Assembly: GCF_001665605.1 (NCBI RefSeq)
Contig: NZ_LZSV01000002.1
Span: 422,825-486,824, forward strand
Source of the DNA: Mycobacterium sp. 852014-50255_SCH5639931
GTDB taxonomy: Bacteria; Actinomycetota; Actinomycetes; Mycobacteriales; Mycobacteriaceae
Direction of reading: 5' to 3'
DNA: 64,000 bases
This document shows, in pieces, positions 16,288 through 27,352 of the stretch. Positions within the stretch are counted from its first letter, which is position 1; each line of letters starts with the position of its first letter. Under the pieces are notes generated by a model that ran no database searches, was not told the DNA's origin, and was given only the letters and a program-made list of their open reading frames with translations. The translations under genes and the position numbers were made by a program.

Positions 16288-16989
16288 ATGCCGCGCCAGG
16301 TCCGATCCGAAGCCACTCGGCGCAAGATTCTCGATGCCGCGATCGAGGTGTTCGGCGAAGTCGGATATGCGGCCGCGGGGTGGGGGGCGATCATCGAGCG
16401 GACGGGCATGACCAAGGGCGCCCTGTATCACCACTTTGATTCGAAGGAATCGCTGGCTTCGGACATCCTCAAGGAGGGCTCCGACGCTCTTCTCGCCGCT
16501 TTCCGGAACGTGTGTGGGTCGTCATCGCCGGGGCTGGAGAACCTATTGCACGGCGCCTTCACCATCGTCGAAGTGCTGAATTCGGACAAGATGGTTCGCA
16601 CCGCCGAGCAATTGGCCTCTGCCTTAAGCGGATTGAACGAGGCCGCCGCAGTCTTCTACGCCGACCTGGCAGCGAAGATCGCTGAGGAGGCCAGGAGAGC
16701 GATCAGCGAAGGAGACCTTCGCCAGGATGTCGACCCCGAAGTGCTCTCCGAGTTCCTCGTCGGGGCGATGTTCGGAACGCGGTTGGTGTCCAATGCGATA
16801 GCGCGTCATGACGCGAACAGGGGCGTCGGCGTCGACATCGCCGGGCGCCTGCGCCAGATATTGGAACTCCTGCTGCCCGGCACCGTCACGGAAGCGTCAC
16901 TCCCTTACTTCCAGCAATTCCTCGGTCGCGAAATGATGCGCCATGCCCCGGCCGTTGCCGCCCGCACCGACGCCCCCACGGAGGCCTGA
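16288..16989 (+). CDS. TetR regulator, gamma-butyrolactone-receptor-like, second tandem copy
   Basis: 233 residues. The frame opens further upstream, but ATG 16288 has a GGAGGAG ribosome-binding site and places the TetR helix-turn-helix at the N-terminus (RRKILDAAIEVFGEVGYAAAGWGAIIERTGMTKGALYHHFDSKESLA). The TKGALYHHFDSKESLA part is the receptor-type DNA-recognition region. Residues around the helix-turn-helix resemble the preceding regulator, but the ligand domains differ substantially, so this is an older duplication or two independent members, not a recent copy. 129 bp separate the two genes. One may bind DNA and the other modify the response, as receptor/pseudo-receptor pairs do in Streptomyces; this is inference. 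Confidence 0.85.
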   Translation: MPRQVRSEATRRKILDAAIEVFGEVGYAAAGWGAIIERTGMTKGALYHHFDSKESLASDILKEGSDALLAAFRNVCGSSSPGLENLLHGAFTIVEVLNSDKMVRTAEQLASALSGLNEAAAVFYADLAAKIAEEARRAISEGDLRQDVDPEVLSEFLVGAMFGTRLVSNAIARHDANRGVGVDIAGRLRQILELLLPGTVTEASLPYFQQFLGREMMRHAPAVAARTDAPTEA

Positions 16990-17112
16990 TCGGCTGGAGC
17001 TCCGCGTGCCGAAGGTCGGGCCGGATGTGCCACACCCTCTTTCGCGGTCCTGTAGACGGTGATTCGGTAAGTGGGGCTTGACGCGCATCCAACGATGCAT
17101 ACTGTTTCGGTG

Positions 17113-19092
17113 ATGTACCCGAGACGTCTGGGCAAAGCGGTTGCGCTGGCCGCTGTGGCTGGATTTTTGGTGATCAGCGCCCCGGCATCGTGGGGTGCGC
17201 CCGGCGACCCGGCTACGGCGGCCGACTCGCCGACCCTGTCGCTGACCGACATCGGGTCCGCCCCCACCCTGGAGTTCTGGGGTTTGACGAGCAGCCAGCA
17301 GCTGACCGTGCCCGTGCTGCACGGGCTGACACCCACAGCGGTGAACACCACCGTCGAGCTTCCGATCAACATGCGGTCGGGGTTGATCACCGTGACGCAG
17401 GGCGAGCGCACCATTGCGCGACTGAACCTGCCCTCCGCCGATCAGACGCCGCTCGTCATTCCGCTGGCCGGAGCGGAAGTCAACGACAACTGGCTGACGG
17501 TGACACTGCGCTCCTACCTGGTGCCGCTCGACGGGTATTGCTTGTACCCCGAAAGCCCGCTGCGCCTGACCAACGGATCGATCACCTACACGGGGGTCGA
17601 ACTGCCGCCCACCACGGTGGCGCATTTCCTGCCACCGGTGCTGCGGAAGCTGTCCATCTTTCTGCCGCAATCGCCATCCGCTAACGAGTCCGACACCGCC
17701 ATTCAACTGGCCGCGTCCGTGGCCAGCCACTACGGCAGGCAAACCCCCGAGATTTCCGTGACGCCGTTGCCCGAAGGACAGGCGGCGCCGCCGACGCCGC
17801 CGCAAGCGCTGGAACGTCAGATCGTCGTCAAAGAGGGCCCCGACAACGGGCTTTCCCTGCAGGGCGCCGCCGGTGTGCCGTGGCTATTGATGTCGGGTCC
17901 GCTCGGCCAGTCCGACGAATCGAACACTGCCGTGCTGTTCAACGACGTGTCGCAGCTGGCCCTGTCTTCCAAGGCGGCGGTGGAACAACTGAAGCCCAGC
18001 TTGCAGCAGCCCGGCAACAGCGTCGCGCTGCGCGAATTGGGGCAGCCCGCCGTCAATGCGACGTCGCTACAACCGCGGCTGTCGATTGGACTGGACCAGA
18101 CCAGGTTCGGCAGATCCGTGCACGACCTGCGAGTGCATCTCCAGGGCTCCTACACCCCGACACCGGGCAATGTCGCCGGCCAGATTGCCGTGGCGGTCGG
18201 CCCGGAGACCATCGACCACTGGCCGACCGACGGCCATGGCACCATCGACCGCTGGGTCGACGTGCCGGACCGACTCCTGCAGCGGTACACCAGCCTTGAC
18301 CTGGTTCTCGACGTCGCGGCCAACGTCGGACATTGCGGTGACTTCTACACTGCCGGGCCCGGCAATCAGCTCCTCACGTTGAACATCAACGGCGACAGCA
18401 CGATACAGAGCAGTCCCGCCGCACCGCCGGTGCCGGACGGCTTTCAGTCGGTGCCACAGTCATTGATGCCCCGGGTGCAGGTGGGCATCGAGCCGCACTC
18501 GTTGATCGACACCGTGCGGGCGATCAATCTCGTGGTGGGCCTACAGCGAATAAGCTCCGTGCCGATCTACACCACGGTCACGAGTGTGCAGCAGGCGATC
18601 GACTCGTCGGATCCCGCGATATTGATTTCCGCCGACGGGTGGAACCACTCCAATGTTGTGCTGCCGGTGTCCGCGGGGCCCAGCGGGCCGATCACCGTCA
18701 ACGCCGTCCAATCCGACGGTAAGCCAGCCAAGCTCGCTTTGGACCCGAATCTTCGGTTTGCCTCTCTCCAAACGGTTTTCGACCGGGGCAGGTCCCTGTT
18801 GGTGGCGACTTCGAACGGCGCGCCGGCGCAGCTCGACGAGCTGCTCCGATGGCTCAACGCCGATAACAAGCGCTGGCAACGACTCAAAGGCGTCGCAGTG
18901 GTGTCCGCACCGGGGGGACAGGACCCGGTGACCGTCGAACACTCGCCCATGGCCAGTCCGGCCGCGGGGTCGCAGAGCCACTCCGATCTCGGCTGGTTGT
19001 GGTGGTTCGGCGCAGGCTGGATCGCCGTAGCCATCGTCGGCGCAGGCGTGATCGTGTGGCGCACCAGGCGCGAATCATGGCGGCGCCGCTAG
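17113..19092 (+). CDS. BcsB-like exported protein with C-terminal membrane anchor
   Basis: 659 residues from ATG 17113; an in-frame ATG at 17095 would add six residues. A signal peptide is evident (RRLGKAVALAAVAGFLVISAPASWGAPG, cleavage after about residue 28), and a single C-terminal membrane helix (LWWFGAGWIAVAIVGAGVIVW) ends in Arg-rich cytosolic residues. The large extracytoplasmic part follows the pattern of BcsB, the accessory subunit of bacterial cellulose synthase: beta-rich carbohydrate-binding and flavodoxin-like modules, e.g. LEFWGLTSSQQLTVPV and LDLVLDVAANVGHCGDFYTAGP. No BcsA catalytic gene is in the window, so it may serve another synthase. It is followed 13 bp later by a polysaccharide deacetylase gene, which supports an exopolysaccharide role. 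Confidence 0.75.
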   Translation: MYPRRLGKAVALAAVAGFLVISAPASWGAPGDPATAADSPTLSLTDIGSAPTLEFWGLTSSQQLTVPVLHGLTPTAVNTTVELPINMRSGLITVTQGERTIARLNLPSADQTPLVIPLAGAEVNDNWLTVTLRSYLVPLDGYCLYPESPLRLTNGSITYTGVELPPTTVAHFLPPVLRKLSIFLPQSPSANESDTAIQLAASVASHYGRQTPEISVTPLPEGQAAPPTPPQALERQIVVKEGPDNGLSLQGAAGVPWLLMSGPLGQSDESNTAVLFNDVSQLALSSKAAVEQLKPSLQQPGNSVALRELGQPAVNATSLQPRLSIGLDQTRFGRSVHDLRVHLQGSYTPTPGNVAGQIAVAVGPETIDHWPTDGHGTIDRWVDVPDRLLQRYTSLDLVLDVAANVGHCGDFYTAGPGNQLLTLNINGDSTIQSSPAAPPVPDGFQSVPQSLMPRVQVGIEPHSLIDTVRAINLVVGLQRISSVPIYTTVTSVQQAIDSSDPAILISADGWNHSNVVLPVSAGPSGPITVNAVQSDGKPAKLALDPNLRFASLQTVFDRGRSLLVATSNGAPAQLDELLRWLNADNKRWQRLKGVAVVSAPGGQDPVTVEHSPMASPAAGSQSHSDLGWLWWFGAGWIAVAIVGAGVIVWRTRRESWRRR

Positions 19093-19105
19093 CGTTTGGC
19101 GCCTG

Positions 19106-20170
19106 ATGGCACGAGTGAGAGACTTGGCGGCGCGCCCGGCCGTCAAGAACGTGGCGGCCGGACTGCTCTGCGCCGCCGGCGTGCCGGCGTTCGCGCGCCG
19201 GCGGCACCGCGATGCGGTCGCCATCGTGATGTTCCACGGAGTGGAAGACGAACCGCTTTCACCGGTCTGCCGGCACGTGCTCGGCTCGGCGCTATACCGC
19301 CGTCAATTGGAGTACATCCGTAGGTATTTCAACGTTCTTCCGCTGGAGGAGGCGCTCGATCGGCTTGCCGAAGGGACGTTGCCACCGCGCGCGCTGGCGA
19401 TCACGTTCGACGACGGCACCCGCAACCTCGCCACGCACGCGGTCCCGGTGCTGCGCGAGCTGGGACTGCCCGCGGCGGTGTTCGTGGCGACCGGCTCGAT
19501 GGACAGCGGCGAAACCTTGTGGCCCGACCGGCTTTGGCTCGCGATCGCCCGCACCGCCGCGAACGAGATCGACCTAGCCGCATTGGGACGCGGTGTTTGC
19601 TCGCTCGACGGCAGCGCTAACCGCGGCAACGCCTACGCCGCCGCGGTTGAGGGATTGAAAGACCTGGCCGACGGGGACCGCATCGCGGCCCTGGACGGGA
19701 TTCTCGGTGCCCTAGGGCACCGCGACGACGGCGACGGGGGTCCGTTCCGGATGCTCACCTGGGACGAAGCGCGGGCCATGGTCGGCGACGGCCTGGTGAC
19801 GCTGCATCCGCACTCGGTGACCCACCCGATCCTGGCCCGCTGCGACGACGACAAGGTCGAGCGGGAGATCGCTGCTTCCTGCGCGGCGCTCGAACGCGAG
19901 ATCGGTTGTGCGGCCAGGGTCTTCGCTTACCCCAACGGCCGACCGCAGGATTTCGACAACCGGGCCAAGGATGTGCTGCGTCGTCGCGGCATCCGCTGGG
20001 CGTTGTCCACCACGGCGGGCTTCGCGGATCGCCGGTGCGACCCGCTGGCGTTGCCGCGCCTGGCGGTGGCCAGCGACGCCTCGTTCGGCCACTTCCGGCT
20101 GATGGTCTCCGGCGGCCTGCCGGGCCACTACCCGCGACGGCGCGAGACGGCCGCCGCGACCAGCTGCTGA
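19106..20170 (+). CDS. Polysaccharide deacetylase (NodB/CE4 family)
   Basis: 354 residues from ATG 19106, 13 bp after the BcsB-like gene, so the two form an operon. The CE4 motifs are visible: motif 1 AITFDDGTRNLATHAVP with the catalytic Asp and the metal-binding Asp (about 97-101), motif 2 HPHSVTHPIL with the HxxxH metal ligands (about 233-241), and a later FAYPNGRPQDF segment. These enzymes remove N- or O-acetyl groups from chitin-like glycans, PNAG or peptidoglycan. No lipoprotein or clear signal peptide was seen; the N-terminus (AAGLLCAAGVPAFARRRH) is only weakly hydrophobic, so a cytosolic location is possible. It converges on the PAS gene with 4 bp between stops. Confidence 0.85.
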   Translation: MARVRDLAARPAVKNVAAGLLCAAGVPAFARRRHRDAVAIVMFHGVEDEPLSPVCRHVLGSALYRRQLEYIRRYFNVLPLEEALDRLAEGTLPPRALAITFDDGTRNLATHAVPVLRELGLPAAVFVATGSMDSGETLWPDRLWLAIARTAANEIDLAALGRGVCSLDGSANRGNAYAAAVEGLKDLADGDRIAALDGILGALGHRDDGDGGPFRMLTWDEARAMVGDGLVTLHPHSVTHPILARCDDDKVEREIAASCAALEREIGCAARVFAYPNGRPQDFDNRAKDVLRRRGIRWALSTTAGFADRRCDPLALPRLAVASDASFGHFRLMVSGGLPGHYPRRRETAAATSC

Positions 20171-20174
20171 AGGG

Positions 20175-20537
20175 CTAGCGGTCGTCTTGCCACAACTGCT
20201 CGGTCAGATCCTGGAATGCCGCGAGGACGAATTGGTCGTCGGCTCGCATCGCTGCCGACTTGCTCATCAGGGCCCGCACGACCGAGCCGTCCTTGTGCGC
20301 CAGTTCGACGACCATGTTCGCCAGGGAGTGAACGACCGATAACAACGATTCCGAGGCCGGTGCCTGATGGAAGATCTGATGGAACCGGAGCGACAAGACC
20401 TCCTCGGGCTCGTAGCCCATCATCTCGGCGAACGCGGCGTTGGAAAACAAGATGGCGCCGTCATGTTCGATGGCCAGGACGGGAATCGGGATCCGCTCGA
20501 GCACAACAAGTGCCGGCAGCTGCTTCAAGGTCGTCAT
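20175..20537 (-). CDS. Small PAS-domain protein
   Basis: 120 residues from ATG 20537, chosen because a GAGG ribosome-binding site precedes it and the PAS domain starts directly after. The PAS fold is recognisable: LERIPIPVLAIEHDGAILFSNAAFAEMMGYEPEEVLSL (14-50) and a PAC-like end, DGSVVRALMSKSAAMRADDQFVLAAFQDLTE. There is no kinase, cyclase or HTH domain, so it is a stand-alone sensor or an interaction partner. It is downstream of a TetR gene on the same strand (173 bp gap). Its ligand cannot be deduced. Confidence 0.75.
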   Translation of the reverse strand: MTTLKQLPALVVLERIPIPVLAIEHDGAILFSNAAFAEMMGYEPEEVLSLRFHQIFHQAPASESLLSVVHSLANMVVELAHKDGSVVRALMSKSAAMRADDQFVLAAFQDLTEQLWQDDR

Positions 20538-20710
20538 CGGCGAATCCTCATGTTGCCGATTACGTCGTCGCTCCACCGGCCGATTATGGCGCATAACATA
20601 GGCTATACACGAGGTCTTCGCCCAGATGAGCGCGCAGAACATGGCGGGCCGTCCTGTTTGGGCACTCGATTCGGAAAGCTGCGACGGCGTCTGGAGCCGG
20701 CGTGACCGCC

Positions 20711-21301
20711 TCACCTCGTCCGTGTGCTGGCGTCGCAGAACCCGCTGATCAGCATGTCGACCCGGCCGGCGTGCTGGTCCGGGCGCAACCGGCCGCTGCG
20801 GTCGAGGGTGACCAGGCCGTGCAGGGCGGCCCACACCACCTCGGTCAGCGTGTCGGGGTCCCGTGTGCCCGCGACCATATCGACCGCCGCCCGCAGTTCG
20901 GCGAAGGCCGCGGTCAGCTCGGCAGGGGTGTCCGCGGCGGCGAACCGCAGCGTTGTCGTGCGGGTGAACATCGCGTCGAAGAGTGCGGGATTGTCACGGG
21001 CGAACCCGATGAACGAGTGGGCGACTCGGGCCAGTGCGTCCCGGCCGTCGGTGGCGCCCTGTCGCGCGGTGCGGAGCGCGTCCGCGAGTTCGCCGAATCC
21101 CTCGACGGCGACCGACGCCGCGATGTCTTCCATGCCCGAGAAGTGTTTGTAGAGCACCGGTTGGCTGTATTCGATCTCGGCGGACAGCCGGCGGGTGGTG
21201 ACGGCGTCCCAACCTTCTTGTTCGGCCAGCTTGCGCGCCGTGGCGGTGATCAGCCGACGGCGGGCGGCCCGTTCGCGTGCCCTGCGGTCTTCGATAGCCA
21301 T
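20711..21301 (-). CDS. TetR/AcrR family transcriptional regulator
   Basis: 196 residues from ATG 21301. N-terminal helix-turn-helix: RRLITATARKLAEQEGWDAVTTRRLSAEIEYSQPVLYKHFSGMEDIAASVA; the SQPVLYKHF recognition helix is typical of TetR regulators of small-molecule metabolism. The C-terminal domain (ALHGLVTLDRSGRLRPDQHAGRVDMLISGF) resembles the TetR_C_33-type ligand domain common in mycobacteria. A perfect 8-bp inverted repeat lies 8 bp before the start, consistent with autorepression. The regulated genes are unknown; metS immediately downstream is a housekeeping gene and an unlikely target. Confidence 0.88.
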   Translation of the reverse strand: MAIEDRRARERAARRRLITATARKLAEQEGWDAVTTRRLSAEIEYSQPVLYKHFSGMEDIAASVAVEGFGELADALRTARQGATDGRDALARVAHSFIGFARDNPALFDAMFTRTTTLRFAAADTPAELTAAFAELRAAVDMVAGTRDPDTLTEVVWAALHGLVTLDRSGRLRPDQHAGRVDMLISGFCDASTRTR

Positions 21302-21309
21302 ACGCCCAT

Positions 21310-21333
21310 GCTAGCGCCGATATGAGCGCTAGC
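21310..21333. promoter_or_regulatory. Palindromic operator-like site before TetR start
   Basis: Two perfect 8-bp arms, GCTAGCGC and GCGCTAGC, are separated by 8 bp. The site ends 8 bp from the TetR ATG, the usual place of a TetR autoregulatory operator. Confidence 0.6.
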
Positions 21334-21396
21334 GTTGCTATTGGCACGAACGTGAGTGCGAGTTGGTATTGCTGACAGCGGCCGGAGCCGGGGCGG

Positions 21397-22938
21397 CTAG
21401 TCGACTTGGTAGCGCGGGAAGACGCCGGTCGGCGCCGGCAGTGCCGTGCCGGGGGCCAGCCGGGTGCCGATGGCGTCGAAGCTGCGCCGCTCGGGCGGTT
21501 GGCCGAGCAGATCGAGTAGCTTGCCCCCCGAGCCGGGCATCACCGGCTGAATCAACAGCGCCGCGATGCGAACCGCTTCGCACGTGGTGTAAAGCACTGT
21601 CGCGAATCGCTTCTGGTCCGCTTCCGATTCGCTCTTGCGCAGCACCCACGGCTGCTGAGCCGAGAAGTATCTGTTAGCCGCGCCCAGCATCAGCCAGATC
21701 GCCTCCAGCGCCAGATGCATTGCCTGACTGTCGAATTCGGCGCGAACACGATCGAGCAGGCCGTCGGCGATGTCGAGCAGGTCGGTGTCGTCGGCGGTGA
21801 ATTCGCCGGGGACCGGCACCACTCCGTCCAGATTCTTGGCCACCATGGACAGCGACCGTTGGGCCAGATTGCCCAGCTCGTTGGCCAGATCGGTGTTGAT
21901 CCGGGTGATGATGGCGTCTTCGCTGTAGCTGCCGTCCTGGCCGAACGGGACCTCCCGCAACAGGAAGTAGCGGAGCTGGTCCACGCCAAAGGTATCGATC
22001 AGGGCAACGGGGTCAACGATATTGCCCACCGATTTGCTCATCTTCTCGCCACGGTTAAGCAGGAACCCGTGCGCGAAAACCCTTCGCGGTAACTCGATCC
22101 CGGCGGACATCAGAAACGCCGGCCAGTAGACGGTGTGGAAACGGATGATGTCCTTGCCGATCATGTGCAGATCGGCGGGCCAGTAGCGCCGGAACAAATC
22201 CGACTGGGTGTCGGGGTAGCCCACCCCGGTCAGGTAATTGGTCAGCGCGTCGACCCAGACGTACATGACGTGGTCGGGATGATCGGGCACCTTCACGCCC
22301 CAGTCGAATGAGGTGCGCGAGATCGACAGGTCGCGCAGGCCGCCGGAGACGAAGCTGACCACTTCGTTGCGCCGTACCTCGGGGGCGATGAAATCCGGGT
22401 TCGCGTCATAGTGGGCCAACAATCTGTCGGCATACGCCGACAACCGGAAGAAATAGGTCTGCTCCTCGGTCCAGGTCACCGGCGTGCCGGTCTCGACGGC
22501 GACCCGGGTCCCATTGACCAGGGCGGTCTCGGATTCGACGAAGAAACGCTCGTCGCGCACCGAGTACCAGCCGGAGTAGCTGTCCAAGTAGATGTCGCCC
22601 GCCGCCTCCATCCGCCGCCAGATCGCCTTGGACGCTTCGTGATGGTCGGCGTCGGTGGTCCGGATGAACCGGTCGAAGGAGATTTTCAGCTTCTCCTGCA
22701 GCCGTTGGAACGCGTCGGAGTTGCGCCGCGCGAGCTCGGCGGTCGGTACGCCTTCCGCGGCCGCCGTCTCGACCATTTTCAGGCCGTGCTCGTCGGTGCC
22801 GGTCAGGAAACGCACGTCGAAGCCGTCGAGTCGCTTGAACCGGGCGATGGCGTCGGTGGCGATGTACTCGTAGGCATGCCCGACGTGCGGATCGCCGTTG
22901 GGATACGTGATCGCGGTCGTGACGTAGAAGGGCCTCAT
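21397..22938 (-). CDS. metG: Methionyl-tRNA synthetase
   Basis: 513 residues from ATG 22938 (called metS in M. tuberculosis, Rv1007c). Class I synthetase signatures: the HIGH-like [10 protein letters not shown] (17-26) and the KMSKS loop ([15 protein letters not shown], around residue 300). It charges tRNA-Met in the cytosol. It lacks the C-terminal tRNA-binding dimerisation domain, as other mycobacterial enzymes do, and lacks the four-cysteine zinc knuckle of the E. coli type. An AAGGTGG ribosome-binding site lies only a few bases before the ATG, inside the 19-bp divergent gap to tatD. Confidence 0.97.
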   Translation of the reverse strand: MRPFYVTTAITYPNGDPHVGHAYEYIATDAIARFKRLDGFDVRFLTGTDEHGLKMVETAAAEGVPTAELARRNSDAFQRLQEKLKISFDRFIRTTDADHHEASKAIWRRMEAAGDIYLDSYSGWYSVRDERFFVESETALVNGTRVAVETGTPVTWTEEQTYFFRLSAYADRLLAHYDANPDFIAPEVRRNEVVSFVSGGLRDLSISRTSFDWGVKVPDHPDHVMYVWVDALTNYLTGVGYPDTQSDLFRRYWPADLHMIGKDIIRFHTVYWPAFLMSAGIELPRRVFAHGFLLNRGEKMSKSVGNIVDPVALIDTFGVDQLRYFLLREVPFGQDGSYSEDAIITRINTDLANELGNLAQRSLSMVAKNLDGVVPVPGEFTADDTDLLDIADGLLDRVRAEFDSQAMHLALEAIWLMLGAANRYFSAQQPWVLRKSESEADQKRFATVLYTTCEAVRIAALLIQPVMPGSGGKLLDLLGQPPERRSFDAIGTRLAPGTALPAPTGVFPRYQVD

Positions 22939-22957
22939 CGAGAGTCCACCTTATTGT

Positions 22958-23809
22958 GTGCGCGTGAGCTCCAACCGACGAGAACGAGAAGCCCCGCCCG
23001 CGCCGGAACCGCTGGCACCCCTGGTCGACGCCCACACCCACCTCGACGCCTGCGGTGCGCGCGACGCGGAGGACGTGCGCGCCATCGTGGACCGCGCCGC
23101 GGCGGTCGGGGTGAGGGCGGTGGTCAGCATCGCCGACGACCTGGACTCGGCGCGGTGGGTGACCCGGGCCGCCGAATGGGATCCGCGGGTGTATGCCGCG
23201 GTGGCCCTGCATCCGACCCGCACCGACGCGCTGGACGACGACGCGCGCGCCGAGATCGAGCGGCTGGTGGCGCATCCCAGGGTGGTGGCCGTCGGCGAGA
23301 CCGGCCTGGACCTGTATTGGCCCGGGCGCCTGGACGGTTGCGCGGCCCCGGAGACGCAGCGGGAAGCCTTCGCATGGCATATCGACCTGGCCAAGCGGTG
23401 CGGGAAACCCCTGATGATCCACAACCGGGACGCCGACGCCGAGGTGCTGGACGTGCTGGCGGCCGAGGGCGCCCCCGACGCCGTGATCTTCCACTGCTTC
23501 TCGTCGGATGCCGCGATGGCCCGCCGCTGCGTGGACGCCGGATGGTGGCTCAGCCTGTCCGGGACGGCGAGCTTCCGCAACGCCCGCGACCTGCGGGAAG
23601 CCGTTCCGTTGATACCGCTGGAACAGCTGCTGGTGGAAACCGATGCGCCGTTCCTGACGCCGCACCCCTACCGCGGGGCGCCGAACGAGCCGTACTGCCT
23701 TCCTTATACTGTGCGAGCGGTCGCAGAACTGGTCGGTCGTCCAGCCGAAGAGCTGGCACAGGCCACCACGAACAACGCGAGGCGGGTCTACGGACTGGAC
23801 CACGGTTAA
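22958..23809 (+). CDS. tatD: TatD family metal-dependent deoxyribonuclease
   Basis: 283 residues from GTG 22958; GTG 22964 is an alternative. The amidohydrolase TIM barrel has the metal-binding residues of TatD enzymes: VDAHTHLDACG (HxH), VVAVGETGLDL (Glu), KPLMIHNRDADAEVL (His) and IFHCFSSD (His), with LLVETDAPFLTP (Asp) at the end. TatD is a 3'-5' exonuclease linked to DNA repair and DNA fragmentation. It starts 19 bp from the divergent metG start, and in mycobacteria it is followed by rpfB, as here. Confidence 0.93.
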   Translation: MRVSSNRREREAPPAPEPLAPLVDAHTHLDACGARDAEDVRAIVDRAAAVGVRAVVSIADDLDSARWVTRAAEWDPRVYAAVALHPTRTDALDDDARAEIERLVAHPRVVAVGETGLDLYWPGRLDGCAAPETQREAFAWHIDLAKRCGKPLMIHNRDADAEVLDVLAAEGAPDAVIFHCFSSDAAMARRCVDAGWWLSLSGTASFRNARDLREAVPLIPLEQLLVETDAPFLTPHPYRGAPNEPYCLPYTVRAVAELVGRPAEELAQATTNNARRVYGLDHG

Positions 23810-23897
23810 CACGCCGAACTTGGCGATTCCGTAAGCAAACTCGCGCCGGAGTTGCTCAACATTGGCCGGTTCGTTACCGTCTTGTGATCGAAAGGGT

Positions 23898-23919
23898 AGG
23901 GCCTACGGGCCCTTATTTG
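23898..23919 (+). terminator. Hairpin in rpfB leader (candidate transcription attenuator)
   Basis: AGGGCC, a TACG loop and GGCCCT form a perfect 6-bp stem (23898-23913) followed by TATTTGT. It lies about 100 bp before the rpfB ATG, within the 205-bp leader. In M. tuberculosis the rpfB leader is a described RNA switch that ends transcription early and controls the rpfB-ksgA-ispE operon; this hairpin is in the position expected for its terminator. It could equally be a tatD terminator. Confidence 0.6.
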
Positions 23920-23933
23920 TCGCTTGGTGCTGA

Positions 23934-26020
<2,087 letters not shown>

Positions 26021-26070
26021 TTGCGGCGCCGCTGCGTGTAGTTGACCGGCGGCAGCGATAGTCTGCTGCG

Positions 26071-27027
26071 GTGTCCGCATCTGACGGCAATACCGCCGCC
26101 CAGTGGGTGCCCACCGGGTCGGTCACCGTTCGGGTGCCCGGAAAGGTCAACCTCTATCTGGCGGTCGGCGACCGCCGCGAAGATGGCTATCACGAGCTCA
26201 CCACCGTTTTCCAGGCCATCTCCCTGCTCGACGAGGTGACGGTCCGCAACGCCGACGTGCTGTCGCTCGAGCTCGTCGGCGAGGGCGCCGACACACTGCC
26301 CACCGACGAACGCAACCTCGCCTGGCAGGCCGCCGAACTGATGGCCGAACACGTCGGCCGGGCGCCCGACGTGTCGATCATGATCGACAAATCCATTCCG
26401 GTGGCCGGCGGGATGGCCGGCGGCAGTGCCGATGCGGCCGCGGTGCTGGTCGCGATGAACTCGCTGTGGGAGCTCAACGTGCCCCGGCGCGACCTGCGCA
26501 TGCTTGCCGCACGGCTGGGTAGCGACGTGCCCTTCGCCCTGCACGGCGGCACCGCGCTGGGCACCGGCCGCGGCGAGGAGTTGGCCACCGTGTTGTCGCG
26601 CAACACCTTCCACTGGGTGTTGGCCTTCGCCGACGGCGAGTTGCTGACCCCGGCGGTGTTCGTCGAGCTGGACCGGCTGCGGGAGGCGGGGGACCCGCCG
26701 CGGCTTGCCGGCCCGGGCCCGGTGCTGGCGGCCTTGGCCGCGGGCGACCCGGAACAGCTGGCGTCACTGCTGGGCAACGAGATGCAGGCGGCCGCGGTGA
26801 GCCTGAATCCGAAGCTGCGCCGGACCCTGCACGCCGGGGTCGAGGCCGGTGCGCTGGCGAGCATCGTGTCCGGCTCGGGCCCGACATGCGCCTTCCTGTG
26901 CGCCTCGGCCGCCTCGGCGGTCGACGTGGGCGCCCAGCTGTCCGGGGCGGGCGTCTGCCGCACGGTACGGGTCGCCAGTGGGCCGGTCGTGGGGGCGCGT
27001 GTGGTGCCGACGCCCACCGAAGTGTGA
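26071..27027 (+). CDS. ispE: 4-diphosphocytidyl-2-C-methyl-D-erythritol kinase IspE
   Basis: 318 residues from GTG 26071, 50 bp after ksgA. A GHMP kinase: [24 protein letters not shown] (substrate loop), [17 protein letters not shown] (the glycine-rich ATP loop, about 110-126) and [14 protein letters not shown] near the C-terminus. It phosphorylates CDP-ME in the MEP pathway of isoprenoid synthesis, which supplies decaprenyl phosphate for the mycobacterial wall. It is probably the last gene of the rpfB-ksgA-ispE operon. Confidence 0.96.
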   Translation: MSASDGNTAAQWVPTGSVTVRVPGKVNLYLAVGDRREDGYHELTTVFQAISLLDEVTVRNADVLSLELVGEGADTLPTDERNLAWQAAELMAEHVGRAPDVSIMIDKSIPVAGGMAGGSADAAAVLVAMNSLWELNVPRRDLRMLAARLGSDVPFALHGGTALGTGRGEELATVLSRNTFHWVLAFADGELLTPAVFVELDRLREAGDPPRLAGPGPVLAALAAGDPEQLASLLGNEMQAAAVSLNPKLRRTLHAGVEAGALASIVSGSGPTCAFLCASAASAVDVGAQLSGAGVCRTVRVASGPVVGARVVPTPTEV

Positions 27028-27352
27028 AAAACAACCCAAAATTTGCATTCGTTTGGGCTGTTCCCTAAGAGGAGTTTAAGATATGCGCGGTGACGAGTCG
27101 CGCTGAGCAAGATCACTCATTATCGTCGTCCGCCGGGGTCTCCGGCGGGCGACTGATGCTTCGGGCCCACCGGCGGTTTTCGGGCCCGCTTCGCGCTTAT
27201 GCGCCGGCCGAACGGCAGGTAGCCGACTCATCGCCGATTCGAGACCTAACCGCTGCCCGACTGTGTTTGCGCGCCTGTTCCGAAGCGTTACCCAGTGGGC
27301 GGAATATGAAATCCCGGGCGTTGCGCCAAGCGCCGGAATCGAGGAGGTTTGC
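27028..27352. other. 325-bp gap between ispE and acyl-AMP ligase gene, with possible mini-ORF
   Basis: No gene is assigned. A strong GAGGAG at 27069-27074 stands 8 bp before ATG 27083, whose frame ends after seven codons (27083-27106). A longer frame from GTG 27090 runs 88 codons to 27356 and its stop overlaps the GTG of the next gene, where M. tuberculosis has the small uncharacterised ORF Rv1012. Its composition (Arg/Ser/Ala-rich, no recognisable motif) does not let me decide. The ligase gene's own GAGGAGG lies at 27341-27347. Confidence 0.4.
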
